Shown here in pieces: positions 20,430-29,249 of a DNA stretch of 29,824 nucleotides. Position 1 is the first letter of the stretch; each line of letters begins with the position of its first letter. The notes below the pieces were generated by a model. The model was not told the DNA's origin. It made no database searches and saw only the letters and a list, made by a program, of their open reading frames with translations. The DNA is from Didymodactylos carnosus (lineage: Eukaryota; Rotifera; Eurotatoria; Philodinida; Philodinidae). The stretch covers positions 1 to 29,824 of the forward strand of contig CAJNOQ010001629.1 of the NCBI GenBank assembly GCA_905250885.1, read 5' to 3'. The position numbers and the translations under genes were made by a program.

Positions 20430-20830
20430 GTATATCATTCGAAAACTAGGGTGACGAAACTGTTTAAAACCTTCTAAGTCATTTTGCTCTGGAGAAAATC
20501 AAGTTTTCCCAAGACCTAAGCCTAAAAAACCCGAAAACTGACCAATTGCCGCTTTTTATGTTTAAAACCGTCAGTTTTCGTTCGATCTTTCTAAACGACA
20601 TTTCATTCGAAAGAACGCACAAAACTGAACAAAATTTGATATTTAAAAATATTTTAAAGTTAAAATAATAGTCGCAAAAACATATTTTACTGAAGTTTTT
20701 TGTGGAAAAAATTTTTTTGATCAATATCTTATTCGAAAGAGCAGAAAAAACTAAACAATATCTCATAGTCAGAAAAAGTTTAGATTCAAAATACATATTA
20801 AGTCGAAGTAAAAAATCATTTTTGCTACAG
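20430..20830. repeat. Degenerate three-copy repeat around an ATTCGAAAG core
   Basis: Cores at about 20436 (ATATCATTCGAAAACTAG), 20601 (CATTTCATTCGAAAGAAC) and 20727 (ATATCTTATTCGAAAGAGC) are each followed by a similar run of the form CA(A)AAACTGAACAA. Spacing is about 165 and 126 bp. A 123-codon minus-strand frame (20850-20479) crosses the array and shows the same internal repetition, so I treat it as non-coding. Confidence 0.5.
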
Positions 20831-20859
20831 ATTTGACTGAAACTGTGCATATCGTGTTT

Positions 20860-21818
20860 GTATATCTATTACTTTATTAATTTGCTTGAATGAGTTATCG
20901 TCATTCCTTTATTGTTGAAATAATCTAGTGTGATGTCGCACAAAGTATTTGGCATTGCTATTAACGCTGTTGACATTGAGTGGTGAGAAATAAAGGCATG
21001 TAATATACTAGATAGGTTATTTCATATATAGCATGCTTTGTGCTACTAAGCAATTCTTCTGATATGTAAGTCAGATTTCATCGATAGTTCATTAGCGATA
21101 TCATGTTACTTGGTAGCACTAAGAAAATATGGCTGCTGGTAAATTCTCTCTTTATGTTATGTGAATATTTATTTTCGGAATGCGGGGGCGTCTATCCCCA
21201 CCTAAGGGTTTGAGGCATAACACCCCACCTCTCATTTTGTACCACGTATAAAAGTTGTATTATTTTTGGTATAGTACAAAATGATTTTTTGTAAGGTCCT
21301 ATCTGTGTTGTACTGGTGCTTGTTGGTAAGTAGCAGTTTCTATAATCAATAAACGAATCAAAAACAGTAAATGCTAAGAAATTAACATTTACGAAGAATC
21401 TTGATAAGAAGAGATGCTCAAGCGTAATGTAAATAAATAAATAGCTAGGGATTTATCAAATAAGTTATACTCCCTTCTTGGCAAATCTAAGCGAATGACA
21501 AGCGCTTCAAACAGAGTAGAAAGAAGAAAAGTAAAACATATGTAAGAAAACATGTTCTACTATCTATTTTACTTCTCTTCTCTCTATTGTCACTCACACC
21601 CGACAAGATGTGAAAGGAAAGAAGTAAATTATTTGATGCATCTCGTACAACAATAATATCAACAATGCACCTACTTCCTATCCCCCTAATATTTGCGACC
21701 GTGTTTCGAGTGACCCATGGATGCGTCAGTTTCTAAGTTAGCAGTGACCTCCTGTGTCTGAACCGCTTTCGGTGCTCGTAAAAACCTGTGTGCTAGCAAT
21801 GAACTTTTCCTCTGTTTA
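20860..21818. other. Gene-free stretch upstream of the transposase fragment
   Basis: No coding exon can be joined to the acceptor at 21818. The 5' exons of the transposase are therefore missing or too decayed to see. I found no terminal inverted repeat that would mark the edge of the element. Confidence 0.4.
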
Positions 21819-22565
21819 GAACATATTCCAGTGTATTTTGACAAAATTCACACGTTAACTTGTCATTTACACCTACATTATGCTGCTATTTACTCTCAGT
21901 ATGGAAGCGTGGCATCAACTAGTACCTTTCCTTTTGAGGACTTTATTGGTTCAGTTGGCCAACAGGATTTTGGCTCAAGCAGTATTGCTGAACAGTTGAT
22001 TTTATACTATTCAATTGATTTTTATTTGAATAATGCATCAGAATGTGATAGTCTCATTTCAACTGATCTATTTGAAATGCATGATCCTATTATTATTCAT
22101 ACATATGATAAAGAAATTGATCAACATCACAAGTCGGTATGCGGCTGCTCTGATATTAAAAGTTGTGTGACTGTTGGAAGTAGGTTCATTATTAACAGTA
22201 AAATGTACCATTCTCCAGCCTATAGCAAAAGGAAAAATACGTCTAGTTACTCTGTCGTAGCAAAATTCAATTCTAACCTTGTGTATAGTAATATCTGTTG
22301 TTTTTACAGAATTAATAACATCAACTCTTATGCTTTACTGGAGTCATTTGAGCAAAAATCAGACTTTTCTGGATTTTTCAGCGCCACTTCCTTTTATTCA
22401 CTTATTAAAGAGCCTCTAGATCTGTTCTTCGTAGTCTTAAAAAAGCAACCTTGTCAGTCAAAAGTTTCTGTAGAAGTTGATTCTATTTTAAATCAATGTA
22501 TTCTTTTTGAATTAGAAGATTGTTTAGTAGCCACTCCCTTGTCTAGAAATGACGAACACGATTAA
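21819..22565 (+). pseudogene. C-terminal part of a DNA-transposon transposase with a DUF4218-like signature (CACTA/EnSpm-like)
   Basis: A single exon follows the acceptor TCCTCTGTTTAG (ends 21818), phase 1, and runs 248 residues to a TAA. Its start (LTCHLHLHYAAIYSQYGS, then STFPFEDFIGSVGQQ and SIAEQLILYYSIDF) matches the pattern His-Leu-x-x-His-x-x-x...Gly...Ser-x-Phe-Pro-Phe-Glu-Asp/Gly-x-Asn/Ile. That pattern is typical of DUF4218 in CACTA-type transposases. The end (ATPLSRNDEHD) also fits this protein class. The catalytic N-terminal half is absent from the window, so this copy is 5'-truncated. The exon itself has no internal stop, which suggests a fairly young loss. It is followed by AATAAA at 22675-22680. 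Confidence 0.65.
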
Positions 22566-22674
22566 TTTGTACTTTTTCACTTTTATGGTTTTGTTTTTCT
22601 GTAGATTTATGTGCGTGTGAAATCAATCTTCACAATTTTATGAATGTCATGAATGTATTTATTTCTTAGGAAAT

Positions 22675-22680
22675 AATAAA
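22675..22680 (+). terminator. Polyadenylation signal after transposase fragment
   Basis: AATAAA 110 bp downstream of the transposase stop codon, just before the next gene begins. Confidence 0.5.
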
Positions 22681-22800
22681 ACTTATAGAAAATGCATTTC
22701 TTTGAATTACATCTTCGTTCATTTACAGCTATGCCTGCGAAAACAAATTCATTTTCTTTGGTCTCTATTTCTTATTTCAGATAAACGACGAACCTAGGCA

Positions 22801-24744
22801 ATGGCACCAAAACAACCGAATCGTCCAAAACGAAATACACAAGCACCAAACGTTTATACTCCTGATGAGTCATTTCTCTGCTTACTGAACAGTAGCAATA
22901 CCAATGAATACATTGCAGTAGAGAAAACAGTTCCATTTATAATTACTGGTAAAATTGCTATAATAAAAACAGGAGAAACAACAACAATGTACATGGTTAT
23001 TGCGCGTGGTAAGTGACAGTCGATTTTCATGGAAAACCTTCAACTGTTTCCCACTAAGTGCTTGAAATCAGGCTATTTTGCTTCGCGAAAACTAGTGAAT
23101 TCACTACTTTGAAAGGAGATGGCATCTATACTCCCTCCCCCCCGGTTGATTTTTTGTTTGTTTAACGTTTTTCTTGTTGTGGGTGATGTGACAGTATGAA
23201 ATCCATGAACCAGACTTTGGACATTTATATTGTTAGGAAAAGGCCGGTTTCTGAAAAACCACTTTTAAAAGAAACTCCGAAAAATCCTCAAAACTTTTGT
23301 TAATCAGCCAGAATTGTAGCTCGTGAAATTCTAATGAAAATGAGACATCTCCCAGCTCTACATGACTTTTCTTTGCAATGTTATAGAATTTACAAGAAAG
23401 GCCCTAAATTAATGTCTTCTTTTTCCTTCTGCAGCTTTGAGCAGACAATGAACATGGAGGGCTTTTCGTGTAAATTCTATAACTTTGCAAAAAAAGGTTG
23501 TGTAGAGCTGGGAGACGCCTCATTTTAATCAGAATTTCACGAGCTACAATTCTGAATGATTAACAAAAGTTTTGAGGACTTTTCGGAGTTTCTGAAAAAT
23601 TGGTTCCCCAGAAACCGGCTTTTTGCTAACAAAAAAAATGTACAAAGAGCGGTTCATGGATTTCATACTGTCACATCACGCACAACAAGACAAATGTTAA
23701 ACAAACAAAAACCCAACGGGGGGGGGTATGACCCATGGAAAAAGCGCCACTTCCTTTAATAGTAAAGTCTAGAGGGAAAAAACACAGAAGTTTTTTCGAA
23801 AGATGACTGAAATTAGCGTGGTGTTTGCTCTGTTTTTATAGGATCTGAAACAACAATGAGAGAACGTGCAAAACAACTCAGCAAAGCATCACAAGAAGTT
23901 GATCGGCCAAAGAATTATCACGAAAATATGACTCAATCAAATTATGAACTTGATTTAACAGATGAAGCACAACATGAACCTGTACAACAATTGACTCGTG
24001 ATACACTACCACGTAATAGTAAGACGAGTAGCTTTTTGTGAAGAGCATTGCTAGTTTATTGACTAAGTGTCTCCTCAGGTGGCTGCAACTACGTTTGGGT
24101 TTATATTTAACGAAAATCAGCTGGATGCTCCCTAAATCCATTTTTGAAATGTCAAACTCTTAAAAGTACACTACTTCGCTTTTTTGGAACCATCTTAAGG
24201 CACCATCATTGTAGAGCAGAAAATCCTCTTCAAAATGAGACTACTATCTCCGTGCGACTTATTTCCACTGAGTTTCTTTTTTTTCTGTAAAGAAGGTGAT
24301 AGCTTTGCTACACAATCAACAACGAATAAAAGATGTTTTAATCTTGAAGAATACGACGAAAATGATGAAGAAGAGCACGTTCAGCTCACTTTGCTCGTCA
24401 GGCTTCCTTAAGAAAAATAATGCGACGTGCTCCTGATCGTGCAACGGAAGAGGAGAGTCGTTCGTCGTCACTTAGTTCCATTTTCACTAATAGTGCCAGT
24501 TCACACTCAACGTATTCGACTAGTTTGAGTAACGATGTTCTTCGCGATCTAACAACAAACATCAAAGGATCTATAAACGAACTCGAACAGAAGATGATGG
24601 CAATGGCTAAACAAACACGAGATTTGGTGTGTAGCGATGAAAATTTCTTTGTTCGACTTTTGTAACTATTTTACTTTTTTGTCGATTGTTAAAAAACAAG
24701 CTGATTATGAAGTTGATCCAAACGGTACATATTTACAAGAAATA
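22801..24744 (+). pseudogene. N-terminal exons of a transposon-encoded BEN-type protein, frameshifted
   Basis: Start ATG 22801, preceded by a plausible 5' UTR acceptor (CTTATTTCAG). Exons: 22801-23008 (basic MAPKQPNRPKRNTQAPNVYT, then a beta-rich segment NEYIAVEKTVPFIITGKI), 23842-24018 (charged, Gln-rich), 24293-24626, and a further coding patch about 24688-24744 (ADYEVDPNGTYLQEI). All introns so far are phase 1. Exon 3 loses its frame: the acidic stretch EEYDENDEE leads to a stop at 24409, while ARSAHFARQASLRKIMRRAP and a helical region (INELEQKMMAMAKQTRDL) continue in another frame. This is consistent with a one-base deletion near 24370-24385. No BEN domain follows on this strand, but one lies inverted at 26228-26953. 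Confidence 0.55.
23105..23764. mobile_element. 660-bp foldback / MITE-like element in the first intron of the BEN-type gene
   Basis: Left arm about 23105-23405 and right arm about 23450-23764 are inverted copies of about 300 bp at roughly 85% identity, with a spacer near 45-50 bp. Matched blocks include GTGATGTGACAGTATGAAAT, CCTCAAAACTTTTGTTAATC and AGAATTGTAGCTCGTGAAAT, plus their complements on the right. Both arms carry a run of C (left) or G (right) near the outer end. A transcript of the host gene would fold this into a very long hairpin. No transposase frame is present. Confidence 0.85.
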
Positions 24745-26049
24745 GTGAGTAAATGAGCGTCTGTGATTGATCTTTGTAGCGGAAACCGTCTGAAGATCGA
24801 AACGAAAGTCATTATCTGCCATACTATTCGCGGCATAAGGCTCACGCCCTCTGGCAGATTCGATTTGTGGAGTATGTCTGTCTAAATCGTAGCGCTATTT
24901 GCGAGAATCTGGCGAAACTTTCTGCAAAATTGGTAAACTTAAACCTAGTTCTAAAAACGTTACAAATCTGTATTTTAAAAAAAAATTTAATTAATTTACG
25001 CAGAAGACGTGTTTTATGCAAAAAAATGTCGCAGAGGACAAGAACTTTTTGGAAAAAATTTTCCCTTTACACACCCAAAAAAATCAACATCAAACTTGCT
25101 CAAGGCACTGGGTGGTCTGTTTTATAAGCAATACATTTTAATTTTGAGAAGCATTCGTAGGAAACCAACGGCAATTTTCTGTAAATAACTTCCAAACAAG
25201 ACATACAATTCGCCTATTCTGCGCAATTGGACAAGGTTTACAGACGTACTAGCAAATGCACACCATGCATACAGGGAGAGAGAAAATTTATTTTTAGCGA
25301 TTTATTTGTCGTGTGCATTTTGTGATGTTTTGATATCCCATTTCATCGCAAATCAAAAAGATGAATGAGTCATATTCTTAAAAATCGCCGTCGATTTTCT
25401 ACAAGTGATTTTTAAGCTTATGGAAAATCAACGTCGATTTGTATTTTCTACAAAAATCGATCTTGATATTCAAGTTTCTTGAAATTCGCGCCCGATTCTC
25501 AAAGAACTAGGAAATCAAACTTTCTTGAAAATATGTTTGATTTTAAAAAATTAGAAAATAAAATTTTTTGAAAATGGCAGAAGATTCTCTAAAAACTTGA
25601 AATTAACTCAAAATTACAGTCCTGTCAAAGCTTACAAACTTTAGCGAAAAAAGTCCGAATTGTCTGTATGTTCTGAGCGCCTGCGTTTTCCGATCGAAAA
25701 ACCTGAGGAGACATGCAGAAAACGGAGTTTTGCAAATTTTCTGCGTTCTTTTATAAATTCAAAAGCCAGAAAACTCGTTTTTTACTGAGTAAACAAAAAG
25801 ATCTATCTTTATGTCTCTCAGGATATCCTGAATGATAATGCGTTTTTGCTACCTTGGCCACAAAGTAAGCTGTCTGCGTTTAAAAAAAACAGTTTTATGA
25901 GAGTGAAAACGCGAAAAACTCGTTTCAATCTGAAAAAGAACTAAAATTTCGTATCATTTTTCCGAAACATACGAACTTCTAGAATAAACTGCACTAACCG
26001 TGGAGCTAGTTAAAACGGAGGTCGCTTGTTCTGATGAGGAAATGAAAAA
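24745..26049. other. Gene-free stretch with small internal hairpins
   Basis: No exon continues the plus-strand gene after 24744. A weak stem lies around 25378-25440, where AAAATCGCCGTCGATTTTC faces a complementary GAAAATCAACGTCGATTTG. The rest is AT-rich with A-runs and shows no coding texture. Confidence 0.4.
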
Positions 26050-26368
26050 TGTTTCATAATTATTAAAATCCTTTGTTTTTAATCTTTCTCTTTCAGAGTA
26101 ACAGCTGGAACAAATCTGAATACTGATTTCAATAGCTCGAAGATTTTTCTACCAGATGAGGTGCATATCGAGGTTTTATAAAAAAAACTTGATAACAGGG
26201 TTTCTGGAAAATCTGAAGCCTAGAAAACTAACTCTTTGATTTTTGATCGATATGCACCTCATCTGGTAGAAAAATCTTCGGGCTATTGAAATCAGTATTC
26301 AGATTTGTTCCAGCTGTTACTCTGAAAGAGAAAAATTAAAAACAAAGGGTTTTAATAATAATGAAACA
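26050..26368. repeat. Inverted duplication of a splice-flanked exon
   Basis: Two 122-bp arms (26050-26171 and 26247-26368) are reverse complements at about 95% identity, separated by 75 bp. Each arm contains an intron tail, a CTCTTTCAG acceptor and a coding segment. Reading the right arm on the minus strand gives TAGTNLNTDFNSPKIFLPDE. The left arm on the plus strand gives the same with Ser for Pro. The high identity points to a recent event, younger than the foldback elements elsewhere in the window. Confidence 0.85.
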
Positions 26369-26953
26369 CCTTGTACTGCATAAATAACACCCAAACGTTT
26401 CTTTTGCATGTCTTTAATGACTGGCCCACCAGTGTAGATATTTTAACTAGCTTAGTTTGTAGCAAATTTCATGAGCTCAAAATGGTGTATAATAGAAAAA
26501 TGTATGTTTTCTTGTTTGGGTAAAAAGCCAGTGAAAATTGAACGAATGTCACATTTGAGAGCACTGTAAGTTCAAACATTTTAATTATTTTTATCCAGAA
26601 AAGCGGCGAAATCACAGCAAACTGACATCAAGGTACTTATACACTCCTAAGGTACTTCCATTTTCTCATGTGTTGAGAGTGGGGTAAATTTCATTCTGAT
26701 CAGGTTCTTTAAGATGTTATATCATTTTTCAGTACAATTGACAATGGCAATAAACCACAAACAGAAACTCAGTCTTCTTACCTTTAAGCATCTTAATTTT
26801 TTCATTATCTAAGACGGGAGGGTCACTTGGTTTTCTTTTATGACGAATTAGTGGCGGCATCGAATGAGTTGCTAATTCCGCTTGATTAAATAGTGTATCC
26901 AATACATTACGTCCATAATCAGCAGGTGTGAGTCCGGGCAATAACAGTAAATT
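26228..26953 (-). pseudogene. BEN-domain C-terminal exons (separated from N-terminal exons)
   Basis: Minus-strand exon 26953-26782 (acceptor AAAATCAG, donor GTAAGAAGA) encodes NLLLLPGLTPADYGRNVLDT, then LFNQAELATHSMPP and a basic RHKRKPSD with VLDNEKIKML. This follows the BEN-domain pattern of a YGR..LL.xLF..xEL core followed by a conserved helix. The exon ends in phase 1 and can join 26319-26228 (acceptor CTTTCAGAG), which gives V-TAGTNLNTDF, LPDEVHID and a stop. BEN domains bind DNA or protein and are common in accessory proteins of DNA transposons. No 5' exons are recognised upstream on this strand. They are probably the ones at 22801-24744 on the other strand. Confidence 0.6.
26370..26780. 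other. Intron-like, gene-free stretch between BEN exons
   Basis: AT-rich sequence lying between the two minus-strand BEN exons and presumably their intron. No other feature is visible. Confidence 0.4.
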
Positions 26954-27437
26954 CTGATTTTCATATATCTTTGAAACGAAATAAGCACAAAATAGTGAAA
27001 TGAGCAGAAATGCAGAATCTAACATAGTTTCTAAAAATTTAAAAAAGTGGTACTCTTTAGTTTTTATTGAAAACTAAATAATACTGCCTGTTTGACAAAG
27101 AAACAAAGGCGCATACGTACACACAATCCTATCTCAACTGTGTGCTGAGACAAGTCAAATGACTATACTTTTCTTTGTTATAGAAACCCTCCCGACTATT
27201 GTGGTCGTAAAACGAAGTTTGAAGTTTATTTTTAAACGATAATTTTCACAAGCAGCAACAATTTTTGCTATCTTTTGTATCTCCCCAGTTGTATTTTTGA
27301 CCAGACTTTTAGGAATTAAGGCTTTCTTCTCTGTAATAGCCACCTTTTTGTTTGTTAAAATCCAGCAGCTTATTACGTTTAAACACTAAAAAGCGTACAA
27401 ATTCTTGGCGAAACGGCACTGGCATTTCTCCATGGCG
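26954..27437. other. Gene-free stretch upstream of the BEN exons
   Basis: A short minus-strand frame (27343-27155) contains ALIPKSLVKNTTGEIQKIAK and has some coding texture, but it has no matching donor and no known family. I leave it unassigned. It might be an exon of the minus-strand gene. Confidence 0.3.
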
Positions 27438-27539
27438 AATTGTCTTTTGGCGAAACGGTTTTTTACCATTTTTTTGTGTACGCAAAATTTTGGGGAATCT
27501 CTGACGTTTCGCCAGAGCACGATTCGCCAAAAGACAATT
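27438..27539. repeat. Short foldback with GGCGAA motifs
   Basis: AATTGTCTTTTGGCGAA (27438-27454) is the exact reverse complement of TTCGCCAAAAGACAATT (27523-27539), a 102-bp palindrome-ended unit. Extra GGCGAAACG copies stand at about 27411 and, inverted, at about 27504. It is likely a tiny non-autonomous element or its end fragment. Confidence 0.65.
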
Positions 27540-27697
27540 TCCTAGAAATCTCCCTCGAAGTATATATTTTCAAACAAACTAAACGAACTAAAAACAAATC
27601 CGATATTCCATGGTCTGTTCTTCTGTTTAAGGGAATGAACAGTTGAACAGTCTTCGTATGTAAACGGGCAGAGATTAAAAGAAAAGAATTAAGTGGC

Positions 27698-27753
<56 letters not shown>
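27698..27753. repeat. (GA)n microsatellite
   Basis: About 27 uninterrupted GA dinucleotides. A minus-strand open frame across it (27887-27675) is only the Leu-Ser repeat it produces. Confidence 0.97.
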
Positions 27754-27756
<3 letters not shown>

Positions 27757-27962
27757 GGAACAACACGAAAAATAGACAAGAAGAAAAAATACATATAAGT
27801 GTGACTTATAGAGATAAAGAAAGGATAGTCGGATGAGTTTTCCGATTCTTTCCTCTTTAAAATGTTTTCCCTATAGTCAAGCGACATTTTCTTTACATAT
27901 GTATTATCATAATTTAAATGGCGATACCTAAGTCAAGTTAGAGATCAAGAATAAGTGAGATT

Positions 27963-27978
27963 CCTAAGTTAACTTAGG
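27963..27978. repeat. Perfect 16-bp palindrome at the 3' edge of the retroelement
   Basis: CCTAAGTTAACTTAGG is a perfect palindrome, with a related CCTAAGTCAAGTTAG 35 bp to its left (27928). It lies just outside the presumed 3' end of the minus-strand retrotransposon. Confidence 0.6.
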
Positions 27979-28010
27979 GACTGATAACAATTTACGTTAT
28001 TTTATATGAC

Positions 28011-28016
28011 TTTATT
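28011..28016 (-). terminator. Polyadenylation signal of the non-LTR element
   Basis: AATAAA on the minus strand, 230 bp after the predicted end of the ORF2 frame. It fits the 3' UTR end of a non-LTR retrotransposon that transcribes its own polyadenylated RNA. Confidence 0.5.
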
Positions 28017-28248
28017 GATTCATAGTAAAGAGGCCAGCGACAGGGTCATTTTAGGCCTAACGTTTAACAATATGTAATCAAGAACAAAGAGAAGGTAAAT
28101 TGAAATCAGAGGGGACAGAAGGAAGTAACAGTAAAAATGAAATATAAAATGAATTAAATAAACGGTAAATGATAATGATAGTGGTAGGTCCTGTAGATAT
28201 GGTGGGTTTATGGCTTATAAATAGAATTAAAAGGAATTAGACATGCTG

Positions 28249-29175
28249 CTACTTTTCAAATCGTCCTGTTTCAGAAATAAAAGAGTTCACAGCCCAAAAA
28301 ATAGATGCTACCTTATCCTCGCTCCTTCCAATCTCATTAAGTAGTAATATGTCCATGGTGAAGGTTTTTAAGAAATTTAGTTTTCTGCTTTAAAATTTTT
28401 CTTTCCTTATTATATAGTGGACAATTAAGAAGATAGTGTTCAGCATCCTCTCTAATACTCCTACATATACACTTAGGCGAGACTACACATTTATGTTTAA
28501 ATAAATAGTAGTTAAGTGCTGGAAAGTTTGATTTTATCCTAAAAAATAAACCTTCTGCTTGACGTGTCGAAAATGTTAACTTTTTAGGAAATGGTGGTAC
28601 TGTGATTAAGTCTGATTTTAAGCATATTCTCATTTTTGGAATACTCATAGTGATGTAATCACCATTGTTCACTATCAGATTGTTCCATTCTTTCGTAACA
28701 ACAGTAAAGAAGTCTTTTTCCAAATTATTAACTACCTCTAATGTAATATTCGAATTACCTCGTAAATTATATCGAACACTTGGTCTATGAAACTGTAAAT
28801 GATTGATTAGATAAGCAGGTGCACGACCCTTAATTATTTTGAAAAATGTCAATAACCTCAAAATATAAAAATGTTTTTTTGTGGATATCCAACCTAAGAT
28901 TTCATATAGTCAGTCTTTTGATGTACCTTCCATTGTTCCACAGATGGCCATTGCAGCCTCATACTGAATGTGTTCAACCTTATTCAAATTCATCGATGTT
29001 GTTAACGAGTAGATTATAGAGCCATAATTCAAAATCGACAAAACACACGCTTTATAGATAATTTCTAATGCATTTCTAGATAATGTATTTTTATAATATT
29101 TCATCAGACCAACTATCGACGATGCTTTAGAACAGATTTTATTGATATGGCTAGTTCACGTTAAGGCGTAGGACA
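28249..29175 (-). pseudogene. Non-LTR retrotransposon ORF2 3' end (reverse-transcriptase C-terminus)
   Basis: Reading down the minus strand, about 29166-28337 shows TSHINKICSKASSIVGLMKY, then AVMCK-like ACVLSILNYGSIIYSL (the RT thumb pattern 'xxLxYGSxxW') and VEHIQYEAAMAICGT. This continues as LYEILGWIS and RLLTFFKIIKGRAPAYL, and ends with the Cys/His motif PKCICRSIREDAEHYLLNC. In-frame TGA stops at 28910-28912 and about 29166 interrupt it. A frameshift near 28353 separates the Cys/His part from the true tail (MDILLLNEIGRSEDKVASIF, ending ETGRFEK, stop 28249-28251). It is 5'-truncated at about 29175 and lacks the RT catalytic core. It is a dead copy of a Jockey/RTE/CR1-like element. I cannot fix the clade. 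Confidence 0.8.
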
Positions 29176-29249
29176 ATAGTAGTCCTCACTTTCCTCTTTT
29201 TCACAGTCAAGAGCACACGTCTTTTCCTCCTCGTTCTTTTTACTAATAT

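Noticed and set aside
20479..20850. 123-codon minus-strand open frame
   Set aside because: Internal repetition mirrors the DNA repeat cores and the composition is that of AT-rich non-coding DNA.
27155..27343. Extra minus-strand exon of the BEN gene
   Set aside because: Some coding texture, but no matching donor and no similarity to a BEN protein that I can recognise.
27675..27887. Leu-Ser repeat protein
   Set aside because: Produced by translating the (GA)n microsatellite.
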